Shown here: positions 48,508 to 57,927 of the stretch, piece after piece
How the letters are laid out: each line of letters opens with the position of its first letter
Numbering within the stretch: position 1 is the stretch's first letter
From: Massilia oculi
Lineage (GTDB): Bacteria; Pseudomonadota; Gammaproteobacteria; Burkholderiales; Burkholderiaceae_D
DNA: 64,000 nt
Reading direction: 5' to 3'
Assembly: GCF_003143515.1 (NCBI RefSeq)
Contig: NZ_CP029343.1
Location: forward strand, 1-64,000
Translations under genes and position numbers: made by a program
Notes under the pieces: generated by a model
The model's database searches: none
Seen by the model: the letters and a program-made list of their open reading frames with translations, nothing else
What the model was told of the DNA's origin: nothing

Positions 48508-48637
48508 GCTCGTCTAAAGCGGTCAGAAGTACACCTCGAGCGCGCGAATTCCGAGAGCAAACGCTACACCGCCTACTCCAAGCTCGCAGTCAGTCTGCTG
48601 TTTCGATCGGTATCGAACTTCGTTCAACGCTAGCAAT

Positions 48638-49711
48638 CTATTTGTCTTGTTTGCTGCCGGGTCGACGCCGCTGGCGAGGGATTACAGGCGTCGAGCGCGG
48701 CTCCCGCCTGCTTGGTTTCGATGTGCTGGCGAATCGCTCGAGTTGTTCACGCAACTCAGCAACCTTTGCTCGCTCTGCAGCGAGCTGGCTCTCCAGTTCC
48801 CCGCACTGAAATGCGGTTCTCATGGTCTGGCTAGCCGCTCGGTCTCGCTCGTCGGCAAGTAGTTCCGCCTTAGTCATATAGGCGCTGAGCTCTTGGCCTT
48901 GTCGGGCAAGCTGAAACTGAGCCCGCTGTGCCTCGGACTGGATTTCTTCAATGCGGGACGCGAACGTCCGGCGCTCGGCGTCGAGTTGCTTCTGCAGTTT
49001 CGTCGCCGCAGTTCGCTCTTTGTCCAGGTCAACCAGGGTTCTTTTCGCCAGATCGGTGTAACGCTGCTCAGCTTGAAGGATGCGGTCAGTTAATTTCTCG
49101 ATCTCCGCCGCGCGCTCTCTTAACATCGAACTTATCTGGTCGCGCAACGTTTCAATGTCAGCTCTAGCCTCATTCAGTCTCAAGTCCGTTTCTTGCTGGG
49201 CTGCTGCTGCCGCGCCAAGTTCATCCCGCTGTTTTACGATCGTCCCCTCAGCTGCTGCTATTTGATCGCGGCCGTCCTTGAGCTGGGCAGACAGTTGAGC
49301 GATGTCATCTTCCAGACGGTCCTTTTCGGCCAGGGCAGCGTCGCGTTCGACCATTGCGCTCTGCCGCAATACAATGATCGACTCGTCAGCAGCCTTTTGG
49401 GCTAGCGCCCAGATCTCACCGATCAGCTGGCCGCCCGACTGCTTTACCTGATCGGGCAAGTCCGCATGCTGAAGGTCGACCCTTGCCCGTTCACGCAAGT
49501 CACTCCAAAACCTTTTCAATGCTTCGCTTGGAACAGACATACTCCCTTTCCGAACAAGCTGATAGAGAGCGTTCGTTGTTGGAGTCACGCCGTACCTGAA
49601 GAACATAACGGCACAAGCTTCCCTATAGAGATCCGCAGTGCGTGGAAACCGATCACGCAGGCAATCAATGTCAGCCTGCATAGAGGCTGTGCTTTGCCTA
49701 TTCTCGAGCAT
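48638..49711 (-). CDS. kfrA: KfrA-type plasmid DNA-binding coiled-coil protein
   Basis: 357 aa. The N-terminal ~110 residues match the KfrA DNA-binding domain (LRDRFPRTADLYREACAVMF, then ALYQLVRKGSMSVPSEALKRFW). The rest is a long alanine/glutamate-rich coiled coil (residues ~115-330) with a basic tail. KfrA proteins bind their own promoter and help plasmid segregation, forming filaments. ATG at 49711 after a GGGGGG-type RBS. An operator-like repeat lies upstream. Good evidence for a plasmid origin of this region. Confidence 0.88.
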   Translation of the reverse strand: MLENRQSTASMQADIDCLRDRFPRTADLYREACAVMFFRYGVTPTTNALYQLVRKGSMSVPSEALKRFWSDLRERARVDLQHADLPDQVKQSGGQLIGEIWALAQKAADESIIVLRQSAMVERDAALAEKDRLEDDIAQLSAQLKDGRDQIAAAEGTIVKQRDELGAAAAAQQETDLRLNEARADIETLRDQISSMLRERAAEIEKLTDRILQAEQRYTDLAKRTLVDLDKERTAATKLQKQLDAERRTFASRIEEIQSEAQRAQFQLARQGQELSAYMTKAELLADERDRAASQTMRTAFQCGELESQLAAERAKVAELREQLERFASTSKPSRREPRSTPVIPRQRRRPGSKQDK

Positions 49712-50020
49712 ATACCCCCCTTTTCGTAGTCCCGTAATACTACGTAAAACGTAACGAAACCGGCGCCCTCCTCTGAAAATATGACATTACTCCTATAATG
49801 TCGAATATGCTCAAGCGCTGGCTGGAGAAGCGTCGCGGGCTGCCACTCTCCGTCTAACAGCCGCGGGATCTAAAACTGCAGCCACAACATGGAGATATCG
49901 ACGAAGCAAAGGCCTTTTGCTCAGCTACCGTAAGAAATTAGTCTTTGCTACACTGGCAGGCAGCAATAGCAGGCTATAGGTCGAGCTGGTCGCTTTTTCA
50001 TCTTGTAAGGGGGTTCTGGT
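49712..50020. other. Divergent promoter region of kfrA and the 50021 gene
   Basis: About 310 bases. On the minus strand TCGACA, 17 bases, TATTTT (around 49778-49802) is a plausible kfrA promoter. The 6-bp arms CGTAGT/ACTACG at about 49725-49744 may be a further site. Nothing else recognised. Confidence 0.45.
49783..49802. promoter_or_regulatory. Inverted repeat in the kfrA promoter
   Basis: GACATTA and TAATGTC are perfect arms around CTCCTA, overlapping the predicted -35 and spacer of the kfrA promoter. KfrA family members repress their own promoter, so this is a candidate autoregulatory site. Confidence 0.55.
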
Positions 50021-50554
50021 TTGCGAGTACCCGACATCGAACTGACCGAGCGAGAGACCGATCTCCTGAACCAAATCAGGTTCCGCTACACATCGCATGA
50101 TGAGCTCCGTGCGTCTCTTATGCCGATGGCAGGCCTGACCGAGTCGTTATTGGAACGCGGTGCGATCCCCGAGGTGCGGCTTTTATACTTCACCGATCCC
50201 GAGCGCAATCCAGGAGGGCGCGGGAAATCCCGTCAGCAGGTTTTCGAGAATAACGGCATCTCAGGTACTGAAATCTATGCTCATGGGAATTTCCTGAAGT
50301 TTCTCGAATACTTCATTTATGGCCCTGCCCTTCCGCCGAATATCGTCGCGAAATTCACGGAGGCCATGTCGTTCTCCGGGCATTTGACCTATGGGGACAT
50401 CAACGACCTGGCTCCTGCTGCACGTGCCGCTGTGCGATCAGCTCGGCTTAATCCACACGAGGCCGCGGAAGAGTTCCACAAGTTAGCGCTTGAGTGCGGC
50501 GCAATGCCGTCTGGGGCCGAGAGTATCCGGAAGTCGGTCCTCGCTGTGCGCTAA
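50021..50554 (+). CDS. Hypothetical protein
   Basis: 177 aa, TTG start at 50021 with AAGGGGG upstream. No signal peptide or membrane helix. Features: LLYFTDPERNPGGRGKSRQQ, a GRGKSR loop followed by VFENNGISGTEIYAHGNFLKFLEYFIYG, then a helical end. The pattern suggests a conserved family (regular hydrophobic spacing, no low complexity), but I do not recognise it. It is the first gene beside the kfrA promoter on the other strand. Confidence 0.7.
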   Translation: MRVPDIELTERETDLLNQIRFRYTSHDELRASLMPMAGLTESLLERGAIPEVRLLYFTDPERNPGGRGKSRQQVFENNGISGTEIYAHGNFLKFLEYFIYGPALPPNIVAKFTEAMSFSGHLTYGDINDLAPAARAAVRSARLNPHEAAEEFHKLALECGAMPSGAESIRKSVLAVR

Positions 50555-50658
50555 GCCCCTAGGCTCCAGCGACCCGACCTTACGACCGGACGAGTGGTCC
50601 TCGCCCGCCTGAGCACATTGTGAGTCCGCCGCAGCCAGACGATCAGCGAAATTGCGCA

Positions 50659-50844
50659 CTACCTGCTCTTGCCGGCCCTGCCAGGCTTCCTTCTGCCACG
50701 CGTATTGGTTTCTTTCGCCCGGCTTTTGCGGCCGCGACGTCGCTGAACCTCGCCGTAAGCGATGAACCCGGCCGCGATGATGCCAAAGATAACCCCGACC
50801 AGTACCGTCAGATCCCGCATCTCGTCCGTAACAACCAGGTTCAT
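50659..50844 (-). CDS. Small membrane protein coupled to copA
   Basis: 61 aa: one hydrophobic segment ([20 protein letters not shown], residues ~12-31) and a very basic C-terminal tail ([20 protein letters not shown]). Its ATG overlaps the copA stop (ATGA), so it is co-translated. Function unknown; a small regulator or partner of the ATPase is possible. Confidence 0.65.
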   Translation of the reverse strand: MNLVVTDEMRDLTVLVGVIFGIIAAGFIAYGEVQRRRGRKSRAKETNTRGRRKPGRAGKSR

Positions 50845-53258
50845 GTGGTACTTCCCCTCAAGCGCAGTGCATTACCGATCACCGATACCGAACTCAGGCT
50901 CATGGCCAGCGCGGCGATCATCGGCGATAGTAGCTGCCCGGTGAAGGGATAAAGCAGACCTGCGGCCAGCGGAATTCCCATGGCGTTGTAAACAAAGGCG
51001 AAGGCGAGATTCTGCCTCATGTTGCGCACAGTCTCCAACGAAAGAAGTCGCGATCGCGAAATGGCACGCAAGTCGCCCTTGATGAGTGTGACGTGTGCCG
51101 AATTGATGGCGACGTCAGTACCGGTACCCATTGCAATCCCAACGTCCGCTTTCGCCAGCGCCGGGGCATCGTTAATGCCATCGCCGGCCATTGCCACTAC
51201 CTTGCCCTGTTGCTGCAGCCTTTCGACCAGGGCCAGTTTATCCTGTGGCGTGACCTCTCCGTAGACCTCCGAAATCCCGAGCCTCGACGCGACCGCCTTC
51301 GCCGTGGTCACGCCATCTCCGGTCGCCATCACCACCGTCATGCCGGCATCGCGCAGCGTCGCCAGCGCTTCCGGCGTCGTCGCCTTGACTGGATCAGACA
51401 CCGCGATCAGGCCGACAAGCTTTCCCTGAAGTGCCAGGTACATGACGCTTGCACCGACTTGTCGAAGCTCTTCCGCGGCCTTCTGTAGTGGCGTCCAGTC
51501 GACCTTTTCGGTGTCCATGAGCGCCGTATTGCCCAACGCAACCCGCTCGCCCTGCACTGTGCCCCGTACACCGATCCCACTGGACGATTCGAAGGTTTCA
51601 GGCTTGTGCAGCGGCAGATTCCGCCTGCGTGCTTCCGCGACGATGGCGTGTGCCAGCGGGTGCTCGCTCCCCTGGTCGATACTTGCCGCGATCCGTAGAA
51701 CATCGACTTCCTGGAACCCGGGGGCAGCGATCGCCCGGTCGAACGCAGGTTTCCCTTCCGTGAGCGTGCCGGTCTTGTCGACGATGAACGTATCGACCTT
51801 GCGCATCGCTTCGATCGCCGCGGCATCGCGGAACAGCACGCCCTGGGTGGCGGCGCGGCCTGTCGCGGCCATGATCGACATCGGCGTCGCCAAGCCCAAT
51901 GCACACGGGCAGGCGATGATCAGGACCGCAACGGAGTTTACGAAGCCGTAGACCCAGCTGGGCTCGGGCCCGAACAGCCCCCAACCGATCAAGGTAAGCA
52001 GCGCGACGGCCACGACGACGGTGACGAAATAGCCGGCCACCACGTCGGCCAGGCGCTGCATGGGCGCCCGCGAACGTTGCGCCTGCGCGACCATCTGCAC
52101 GATCTGGGACAGCATGGTCTGCGATCCCACGCGCTCGGAGCGAATGACGAGACTGCCGCTAGTGTTGATGGTTGCGCCGATGACCTTGTCGCCGGGGCGC
52201 TTCGTCACCGGTAGCGGCTCGCCAGTGAGCATGGCTTCGTCCACCGCGCTTTCGCCCTCCAGGACCACCCCGTCGACCGGCACCTTCTCGCCAGGCCTGA
52301 CCCGCAGCGAATCGCCGATGTGGACGTGCGAAAGCTCGATGTCTTCCTCGGTGCCATCGGCGCGGATCCGCCTGGCCGTTTTCGGCGCAAGGCCGAGCAA
52401 GGATTTGATCGCAGCCGATGTCTGCGAGCGTGCACGCAGCTCGAGGATCTGACCGAGCAGGGTCAGCGAAACAATGACGGCGGCGGCCTCGTAGTAGACG
52501 CCGATACGGCCGTGCATCGCGAAGTTCGACGGAAACAGGCCCGGGAACACGGTCGCAACCAGGCTGTAACCATACGCCGCGGCGACCCCGATACTGATCA
52601 AGGTCCACATATTGGGGCTGCGATTCTTGAACGACTGCGCACCACGGACAAAGAAAGGCCACCCGGCCCACAGGACGACCGGCGTGCTGAGGACGAGCTC
52701 GATCCAGCTCTGGTAAGCAAGGCCTCCGCTGAAGATCCGGTGCCCTGCCATCGCCAGGATGGTGACGACGACCGTCAGCGGCAGCGTCCACCGGAAACGA
52801 CGGCGGAAGTCCTCCAGTTCCGGATTCTCTTCATCCTCCAGCGACGGCAGCATCGGCTCCAGGGACATTCCGCATATCGGACAATTACCCGGGGTGGCTT
52901 GCTGGATTTCCGGATGCATCGGGCAGGTGTAGATCGTCCCTGGCGGCGCCTCGGGCATAGCCGCGGGGGCGCCTTTCTCCGTATAGCTGGTGGGATCGGC
53001 GCGAAACCTGTCCATGCACTTCACGCTGCAGAAGTGATAGAGGACGCCGTCGTGCTCGACGCGCCGATCCGGCCGGTCGGCAACGTTCATCCCGCATACG
53101 GGATCGGTATAGGGCTTATCGGACGCAGCAGTCGGATGATGTTGGGATGCACCGGCCATGCTTGCACCGGAGGCGTCGACGGCATGATGCCCGTGCGCGT
53201 GGTGGCATTCGTGGCCCTTCTGCTGGTGACCGACGTGATCATGCACTTCATGTTTCAT
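50841..53258 (-). CDS. copA: Cu(I)-exporting P1B-1 ATPase with YHS and heavy-metal-binding domains
   Basis: About 805 aa from ATG 53258 (GGAG 6 nt upstream; longer start at 53306 lacks support). His-rich start ([22 protein letters not shown]), a YHS domain (DPVCGMNV ... [10 protein letters not shown], residues ~52-90), a second metal-binding motif [22 protein letters not shown] (~109-130), then the ATPase core: [17 protein letters not shown] (near 449), [11 protein letters not shown] (near 491), [20 protein letters not shown], and late YN and MSSS residues of the Cu path. No classic HMA repeats. Member of a CueR-type operon with ferredoxin. Confidence 0.95.
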   Translation of the reverse strand: MKHEVHDHVGHQQKGHECHHAHGHHAVDASGASMAGASQHHPTAASDKPYTDPVCGMNVADRPDRRVEHDGVLYHFCSVKCMDRFRADPTSYTEKGAPAAMPEAPPGTIYTCPMHPEIQQATPGNCPICGMSLEPMLPSLEDEENPELEDFRRRFRWTLPLTVVVTILAMAGHRIFSGGLAYQSWIELVLSTPVVLWAGWPFFVRGAQSFKNRSPNMWTLISIGVAAAYGYSLVATVFPGLFPSNFAMHGRIGVYYEAAAVIVSLTLLGQILELRARSQTSAAIKSLLGLAPKTARRIRADGTEEDIELSHVHIGDSLRVRPGEKVPVDGVVLEGESAVDEAMLTGEPLPVTKRPGDKVIGATINTSGSLVIRSERVGSQTMLSQIVQMVAQAQRSRAPMQRLADVVAGYFVTVVVAVALLTLIGWGLFGPEPSWVYGFVNSVAVLIIACPCALGLATPMSIMAATGRAATQGVLFRDAAAIEAMRKVDTFIVDKTGTLTEGKPAFDRAIAAPGFQEVDVLRIAASIDQGSEHPLAHAIVAEARRRNLPLHKPETFESSSGIGVRGTVQGERVALGNTALMDTEKVDWTPLQKAAEELRQVGASVMYLALQGKLVGLIAVSDPVKATTPEALATLRDAGMTVVMATGDGVTTAKAVASRLGISEVYGEVTPQDKLALVERLQQQGKVVAMAGDGINDAPALAKADVGIAMGTGTDVAINSAHVTLIKGDLRAISRSRLLSLETVRNMRQNLAFAFVYNAMGIPLAAGLLYPFTGQLLSPMIAALAMSLSSVSVIGNALRLRGSTT

Positions 53259-53327
53259 GGCAGCTCCAGTAAAAACCATTGTCCTCGCGCGGCCCGCCTG
53301 TCGCAAGCGGTGCGCGACCTGTGATGT

Positions 53328-53666
53328 CTATCCGTTTTCCTTGGCGTGATTCAGGGAATACCGTGGGATCTCGACCGTAAGATCCGCCTCCGCGACAATG
53401 GCCTGGCACGACAACCGGGACAAGTGCTCCACGCCCCATGCCCGGTCGAGCATGTCTTCCTCATCCTCGCTCGCTTGGACGAGGGACGAGTATCCCTCCC
53501 TTACGATGACGTGACACGTCGTGCAGGCACCAACCTTGCCGCATGCATGCTCGATGTCGACGTCATTCTCCAGCAGCGCGTCGCAAATGCTGGTGCCGGG
53601 AGCGGCCACGATCGATGCGCCGGAAGGCGCGCACTCAGGATGCGGTAACACAGTAATTCTAGGCAT
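53328..53666 (-). CDS. [2Fe-2S] ferredoxin (ISC/adrenodoxin type)
   Basis: 112 aa from ATG 53666 after AAAGGAG. Cluster ligands: CGKVGACTTC gives three Cys (C-x5-C-x2-C) and SRLSCQ gives the fourth, the ISC-type spacing. Ends as expected for Fdx (VEIPRYSLNHA). It sits between a small CxxC protein and copA, behind a CueR-type promoter, so it appears to be a copper-induced ferredoxin. Possible roles are electron supply for repair of copper-damaged Fe-S clusters or thiol reduction; inference. Confidence 0.92.
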   Translation of the reverse strand: MPRITVLPHPECAPSGASIVAAPGTSICDALLENDVDIEHACGKVGACTTCHVIVREGYSSLVQASEDEEDMLDRAWGVEHLSRLSCQAIVAEADLTVEIPRYSLNHAKENG

Positions 53667-53859
53667 GTGCCAACTCCTTTCCGGCACCTGGACTGCGGTA
53701 CCGGCAGAACAGACAGCGTGGTGTCACTGGCGTCTCGTCCGAATCGGAAAGGGCACTCCCTGCCTGCTTCGCACGCGCGAAGTCGCGCAGGCCTGTACTT
53801 GGCATTGCGGCCACGCGCTTGTCTGAGCTGTGGGCCTCGCGACGGGTGGATTCATACAT
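53659..53859 (-). CDS. Small CxxC protein heading the copA operon
   Basis: 66 aa, ATG at 53859 preceded by CGGAGG at a good distance. The sequence is polar with one CLFCRY motif near residues 49-54; no signal peptide. Its end overlaps the ferredoxin start by 8 nt. It lies directly after the CueR-type promoter, which supports it as a real first gene. No family recognised; it may bind or pass on Cu(I). Confidence 0.6.
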   Translation of the reverse strand: MYESTRREAHSSDKRVAAMPSTGLRDFARAKQAGSALSDSDETPVTPRCLFCRYRSPGAGKELAHA

Positions 53860-53887
53860 AAAACGCCTCCGGAAAGTGGACTATTCC

Positions 53888-53918
53888 ACTGTAAACCTTC
53901 CAATGATGGAAAGGTCAA
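53888..53918 (-). promoter_or_regulatory. CueR-type copper promoter
   Basis: Minus strand: TTGACC (53913-53918), 19-bp spacer, TACAGT (53888-53893). The dyad at 53895-53915 reads ACCTTTCCA and TTGGAAGGT around TCA, close to the CueR/HmrR consensus ACCTTCC...GGAAGGT. No cueR gene is in the window, so regulation would be in trans. Confidence 0.88.
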
Positions 53919-54098
53919 GCGGAATTTCCGCTGAACGAAGGCGCAGGTAGCGGCATGCCTTCCAGGGTGAAGCGGCGCCGCGTGCGACGTAGGAAAACAC
54001 TGCGCGTCCATTTCCGATTCTGGAAGAAGTCCGACGACCCATGCTGTGCGCTGACGCACCCTGTTTGCATATCTCGCCAATGCGGCGTACCTGTCGCC

Positions 54099-54153
54099 CT
54101 GACTTTAGTCAGCCTTAAGAGCTGCTTCAGGCCAAAAAATGTCGTGCTATACT
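54099..54153 (+). promoter_or_regulatory. Promoter of the periplasmic cop operon
   Basis: TATACT at 54148-54153 is a good -10 before ATG 54164. A 14-bp dyad CTGACT-TT-AGTCAG at 54099-54112 lies about 36 nt upstream of it, a plausible site for a response regulator such as CopR/CusR. No copRS genes are in the window. No strong -35, consistent with an activated promoter. Confidence 0.55.
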
Positions 54154-54163
54154 CGCGACACCT

Positions 54164-54592
54164 ATGAACCGCGCACTCAAGACATTTCTGGTTTGGCTCC
54201 TGCTGGCCGTGCTTCCGCTGCACGCGCTTGCGGCCAACCGTATGTCGTGCGGCCCGGCTCACCAGCAGTCCAGCCAGATTTCGATTGATCCGGGCATGCA
54301 GTCCCACGAGCACATGGCCGATGCGCACGCTCATCACGGTGGCGAGCATGCAAGCCAGTCGGACGACTCCCTGGTCGACGCCGATCCGGCAGACTCCAAG
54401 GCAGGTAAAAAGCCGCACTCCACCTGCAGTGCGTGCTCCGCGTTCTGCCTGGGCGCCGTCGCGCCACCCTCCACTCATTTCGCTGTCCCGGCTTTCGACG
54501 GCTCCAACGCAGTCGTCGTTGCTCCTGCGGCCTTCGCCGTTGGCTTCATCCAGGACGGCCCTCAACGCCCTCCCCGGCACCAATCCGCTTAA
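54164..54592 (+). CDS. DUF2946-like exported protein
   Basis: 142 aa. Signal peptide (1-24, ending ALAA). The mature region is His/Met/Asp-rich (MQSHEHMADAHAHHGGEHAS), then CSACSAFCLGAVAPP with three close Cys and a C-terminal PQRPPRHQSA, as in DUF2946 proteins leading copper operons. Probably periplasmic or membrane-linked copper binding. Leaderless or weak RBS: few bases separate the -10 from ATG. Confidence 0.75.
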   Translation: MNRALKTFLVWLLLAVLPLHALAANRMSCGPAHQQSSQISIDPGMQSHEHMADAHAHHGGEHASQSDDSLVDADPADSKAGKKPHSTCSACSAFCLGAVAPPSTHFAVPAFDGSNAVVVAPAAFAVGFIQDGPQRPPRHQSA

Positions 54593-54694
54593 TCGTAACA
54601 AGAGCTGACCCGCTGTCCTTTGGCGGCGCCGTCGTCGCTCTTGAGCACTCGTGCGTGCCCGTGCACGCCCTGTTACCGATTTTGAGGATTGTCC

Positions 54695-55063
54695 ATGACC
54701 TCCAAGCTTTTGGCCGCCGCTATAGGCGCCTTGCTGGTCCTGCCGATGTACGCGCACGCCCAGCAATCCCGTCCGCTGCCAGACCCTGCAGACCCCGCCG
54801 TCGCAGTGCCACCGACCGTGTACGAATCGGTCATCACCAGATCTTCGCCGGCGCCGCAGGCCGACCAGGCCACGCCTGACAAATCCTGGCGCGCCGCAAA
54901 CGATGCCGTTGCCGGAGCGCCGGGACACGCGGGACATGGTGCCCACGGCGGTGAACAGAATCACCACGGCCATAAAGAAGCGCCGGCTCCGTCCGCACCA
55001 GCGCCCACGTCGCCAGCGAAGCCGGCCAGTCCTGCGCCTGTGGATCACAGCAAACATCATTAA
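54695..55063 (+). CDS. His-rich exported protein
   Basis: 122 aa from ATG 54695 (GAGGA upstream). Signal peptide ends near AHAQ. The mature part is Pro/Ala-rich with His clusters (HAGHGAHGGEQNHHGH and a DHSKHH end) and lacks a fold; likely a periplasmic metal buffer. It precedes the TolC gene by 12 nt. Confidence 0.75.
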   Translation: MTSKLLAAAIGALLVLPMYAHAQQSRPLPDPADPAVAVPPTVYESVITRSSPAPQADQATPDKSWRAANDAVAGAPGHAGHGAHGGEQNHHGHKEAPAPSAPAPTSPAKPASPAPVDHSKHH

Positions 55064-55075
55064 GCCGAACACATA

Positions 55076-56494
55076 ATGACAACAAAGCTTTCAATTCCCA
55101 CAATGCGTGCCGTCGCGGCAGCTGCCATGGCCCTCGCGTTGAGCGGTTGCGCGACGTTCTCCAAGGACGGCGGCCTGGACGCAGTCTCATCCTTGACCGC
55201 CGAGCGCACCGGCCAGGACGTTCGCCTGCCCAAGACGAATGCCAATGGCGCGGCCATCCAGGACGAGCTGAACCAATTGCTGAAACAGCCGCTCACCGCC
55301 GACAGTGCCGTTCGCATTGCCCTGATCAACAACCGGGGCCTGCGCGCCTCGCTCGCCGAGCTGGGTGTCGCCGAGGCGGACCTGGTGCAGGCGGGCCGAA
55401 TGGCTAATCCAGGTTTCAGTTTTGGCCGCATGTCCGGCGGCGGCGAAACGGAGATCGAACGCAGCGTCATGTTCGATCTCGTCGGTTTGGTGACCATTCC
55501 GATCCGCCGCGATATCGAGTCGCGCCGCTTCGAGAGCGCCAAGCTGGTCGCGGCAACCGAAGCGGTCCGGCTCGCGCTTGACACTCGCAAGGCCTACTTC
55601 AATGCTGTTGCCGCTGTGCAGTCGGCGCGCTACGCAGAGCAGGTCCGCGAGGCGGCCGGCGCGAGTGCCGAGCTGGCGCAACGCATGACCAAGGTCGGAC
55701 ACCTGAGTGCCCTTGACCAGGCGCGCGAACAGGCATTCTCGAGCGAAGCCTCGACCCAGCTTGCGCGCGCGCGCCACAATGCGACCGCTGCGCGCGAGCA
55801 GCTTGCGCGGCTGATGGGTGTGTGGGGAGAGAACACGACGTTCCAGCTTCCCGACAAGCTGCCGGAGCTGCCGGCGGCGCCACGTGAGGCAGGCAATATC
55901 GAGTCGCTCGCCATGCAGCAGCGCCTCGATGTGCGCCTGGCAAAGCTTGGGACCGAGTCGACCGCGCGCGCCCTGGGACTGACGAAGGCAACCGGCGTCA
56001 TCAACGTGCTCGACGCTGGCTACGTCAACAAGAGCACATCCGGCGCGCCACGTGAGAACGGTTACGAGATCGAGCTCGCCCTGCCGATCTTCGACTCGGG
56101 AGGCGCACGTGTCGCAAAGGCCGAGGCGCTGTACATGCAATCGGTCCACCGCACCGCCGATACCGCCATCAATGCCCGGTCGCAGGTCCGCGAAGCGTAT
56201 TCAGCTTACCGGACCACCTATGACGTCGCCAGGCAGCACCGCGATGAGCTGGTACCACTGCGCAAGAAGATCTCCGAAGAGAGTCTGCTTCGCTACAACG
56301 GCATGCTCATGAGCGTGTTCGAACTGCTGGCCGACGCACGCGCACAGATAGCGGGCGTGAACGCGGCCATCGATGCCCAGCGTGATTTCTGGATCGCGGA
56401 AACGGATCTGCAGGCCGCCATCAGCGGCAGCGGCGGTTCGTCGCTCTCCATGGCTTCCTCCGCCGCGTCCACCGAAGCCGCCGCCGAACATTAA
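55076..56494 (+). CDS. TolC-family outer-membrane lipoprotein of the cop operon
   Basis: 472 aa. Lipobox LSGC (Cys near residue 24) indicates a lipoprotein; then two TolC-type repeats (VRIALINNRGLRASLAELG, QAGRMANPGFSFGRMSGG, ELALPIFDSGGARVAKAEAL). No RND pump or adaptor is in this operon; cusBA is 14-17 kb away and has its own TolC protein. It may act with CusBA, or with an inner-membrane partner outside the window. RBS not obvious. Next gene at 18 nt. Confidence 0.87.
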   Translation: MTTKLSIPTMRAVAAAAMALALSGCATFSKDGGLDAVSSLTAERTGQDVRLPKTNANGAAIQDELNQLLKQPLTADSAVRIALINNRGLRASLAELGVAEADLVQAGRMANPGFSFGRMSGGGETEIERSVMFDLVGLVTIPIRRDIESRRFESAKLVAATEAVRLALDTRKAYFNAVAAVQSARYAEQVREAAGASAELAQRMTKVGHLSALDQAREQAFSSEASTQLARARHNATAAREQLARLMGVWGENTTFQLPDKLPELPAAPREAGNIESLAMQQRLDVRLAKLGTESTARALGLTKATGVINVLDAGYVNKSTSGAPRENGYEIELALPIFDSGGARVAKAEALYMQSVHRTADTAINARSQVREAYSAYRTTYDVARQHRDELVPLRKKISEESLLRYNGMLMSVFELLADARAQIAGVNAAIDAQRDFWIAETDLQAAISGSGGSSLSMASSAASTEAAAEH

Positions 56495-56512
56495 ACAAGG
56501 ATTGAATCAGCA

Positions 56513-57904
56513 ATGAGTTCTCGTCGAGATTTTTTCACTGGCGCAGCCGCCCTGGTCGGCGCCGGACTGGTCAGCCGCGCTGGCGCGGCCACCCTCCCGG
56601 AAGCCCCGGTCATGACCAGCGCCGCCACGCAGCCGCCACCGCCGCCGCCCAACGGCAGGCCGTATAACCCCGTCGTTACCCTGAACGGCTGGTCGCTGCC
56701 CTGGCGAATGAACAATGGCGTCAAGGAGTTCCACCTGATCGCCGAACCGGTCGTGCGCGAGATCGCGCCCGGCATGAAGGCGAACCTGTGGGGCTACAAC
56801 GGGCAGAGCCCGGGGCCGACCATCGAAGTGGTCGAAGGTGACCGTGTGCGTATTTTTGTCACCAACAAGCTACCGGAGCACACCAGTATCCACTGGCACG
56901 GCCAGCGCCTGCCGAACGGGATGGATGGCGTCACAGGCCTGAATCAGCCGGGCATCCAGCCGGGCAAGACCTTCGTCTACGAGTTTGTCGCCCGGCGCCC
57001 TGGCACCTTCATGTACCACCCGCATGCCGACGAAATGGTCCAGATGGCGATGGGCATGATGGGATTCTGGGTCACGCACCCGAAGAATCCGGCCCACCAC
57101 CGCGTCGACCGCGATTTCGTGTTCCTGCTCAACGCTTACGACATCGAGCCGGGCAGCTACACGCCGCGCGTGAACGAGATGCTCGACTTTAACATCTGGA
57201 CCTTCAACAGCCGCGCCTTCCCAGGCATCGACACCATGAACGTGCGCCAGGGCGACCGCGTGCGCATCCGCGCCGGTAACCTGACGATGACGAACCACCC
57301 AATCCACCTGCATGGCCATGAGTTCGAGGTCACCGGCACCGATGGCGGCTGGACCCGTCCGGAGTCGCGCTGGCCGGAAGTGACGACCGATATCGCCGTG
57401 GGCCAGATGCGCGCCATCGAGTTCATCGCGGACGAGCCGGGCGACTGGGCCTTCCACTGCCACAAGTCGCACCACACCATGAACGCGATGGGACACGACG
57501 TGCCGAACCTGATCGGCGTCGACCACCGCGGCGTCGCCGAGAAAATCACGAAGCTCGTGCCCGACTACATGGTGATGGGCGAGAAAGGCGGCTCGATGGG
57601 CGACATGGAAATGCCGCTCCCGGAGAACACCCTGCCGATGATGACCGGCCAGGGTCCCTTCGGCGGCGTCGAGATGGGCGGCATGTTCACCGTGCTCAAG
57701 GTGCGCAAGGACCAGAAGCCGGGCGACTACAAGGACCCGGGCTGGTACAAGCACCCCGCCGGCACCGTCGCCTACGAGTGGAAAGGCGAGCCGCCGGCCG
57801 CAGTGCGCAGCCAGAGCGCGGGCGGCCAGGCGATGCCCGCTGCCAAGCCTGGGGACGTCGAAGTCACCGTCCGCAAGCCGACCAGCCACAAGGGTCATCA
57901 CTGA
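56513..57904 (+). CDS. Multicopper oxidase (periplasmic, Tat-exported)
   Basis: 463 aa. Twin-arginine start (SSRRDFFTGAAALVG). Copper ligands are all seen: HWHG (near 127-130), HPHAD (near 169), HPIHLHGHEF (near 262-271) and HCHKSHH (near 315-321). There is a Met-rich segment around residues 355-400 (MGEKGGSMGDMEMPLPENT, MGGMFTV). Such enzymes oxidise Cu(I) to the less toxic Cu(II). It is shorter than classical PcoA/CopA (~600 aa). Operon partner of CopC, CopD and DUF411. Confidence 0.93.
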   Translation: MSSRRDFFTGAAALVGAGLVSRAGAATLPEAPVMTSAATQPPPPPPNGRPYNPVVTLNGWSLPWRMNNGVKEFHLIAEPVVREIAPGMKANLWGYNGQSPGPTIEVVEGDRVRIFVTNKLPEHTSIHWHGQRLPNGMDGVTGLNQPGIQPGKTFVYEFVARRPGTFMYHPHADEMVQMAMGMMGFWVTHPKNPAHHRVDRDFVFLLNAYDIEPGSYTPRVNEMLDFNIWTFNSRAFPGIDTMNVRQGDRVRIRAGNLTMTNHPIHLHGHEFEVTGTDGGWTRPESRWPEVTTDIAVGQMRAIEFIADEPGDWAFHCHKSHHTMNAMGHDVPNLIGVDHRGVAEKITKLVPDYMVMGEKGGSMGDMEMPLPENTLPMMTGQGPFGGVEMGGMFTVLKVRKDQKPGDYKDPGWYKHPAGTVAYEWKGEPPAAVRSQSAGGQAMPAAKPGDVEVTVRKPTSHKGHH

Positions 57905-57927
57905 TCGCAACAGGAAAGGACGAACCC

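Noticed and set aside
53915-55072. Long minus-strand open frame opposite the start of the cop operon
   Set aside because: It is Arg/Gly-rich with no recognisable domain and is antisense to well-supported genes with signal peptides and RBSs; high-GC shadow frame.
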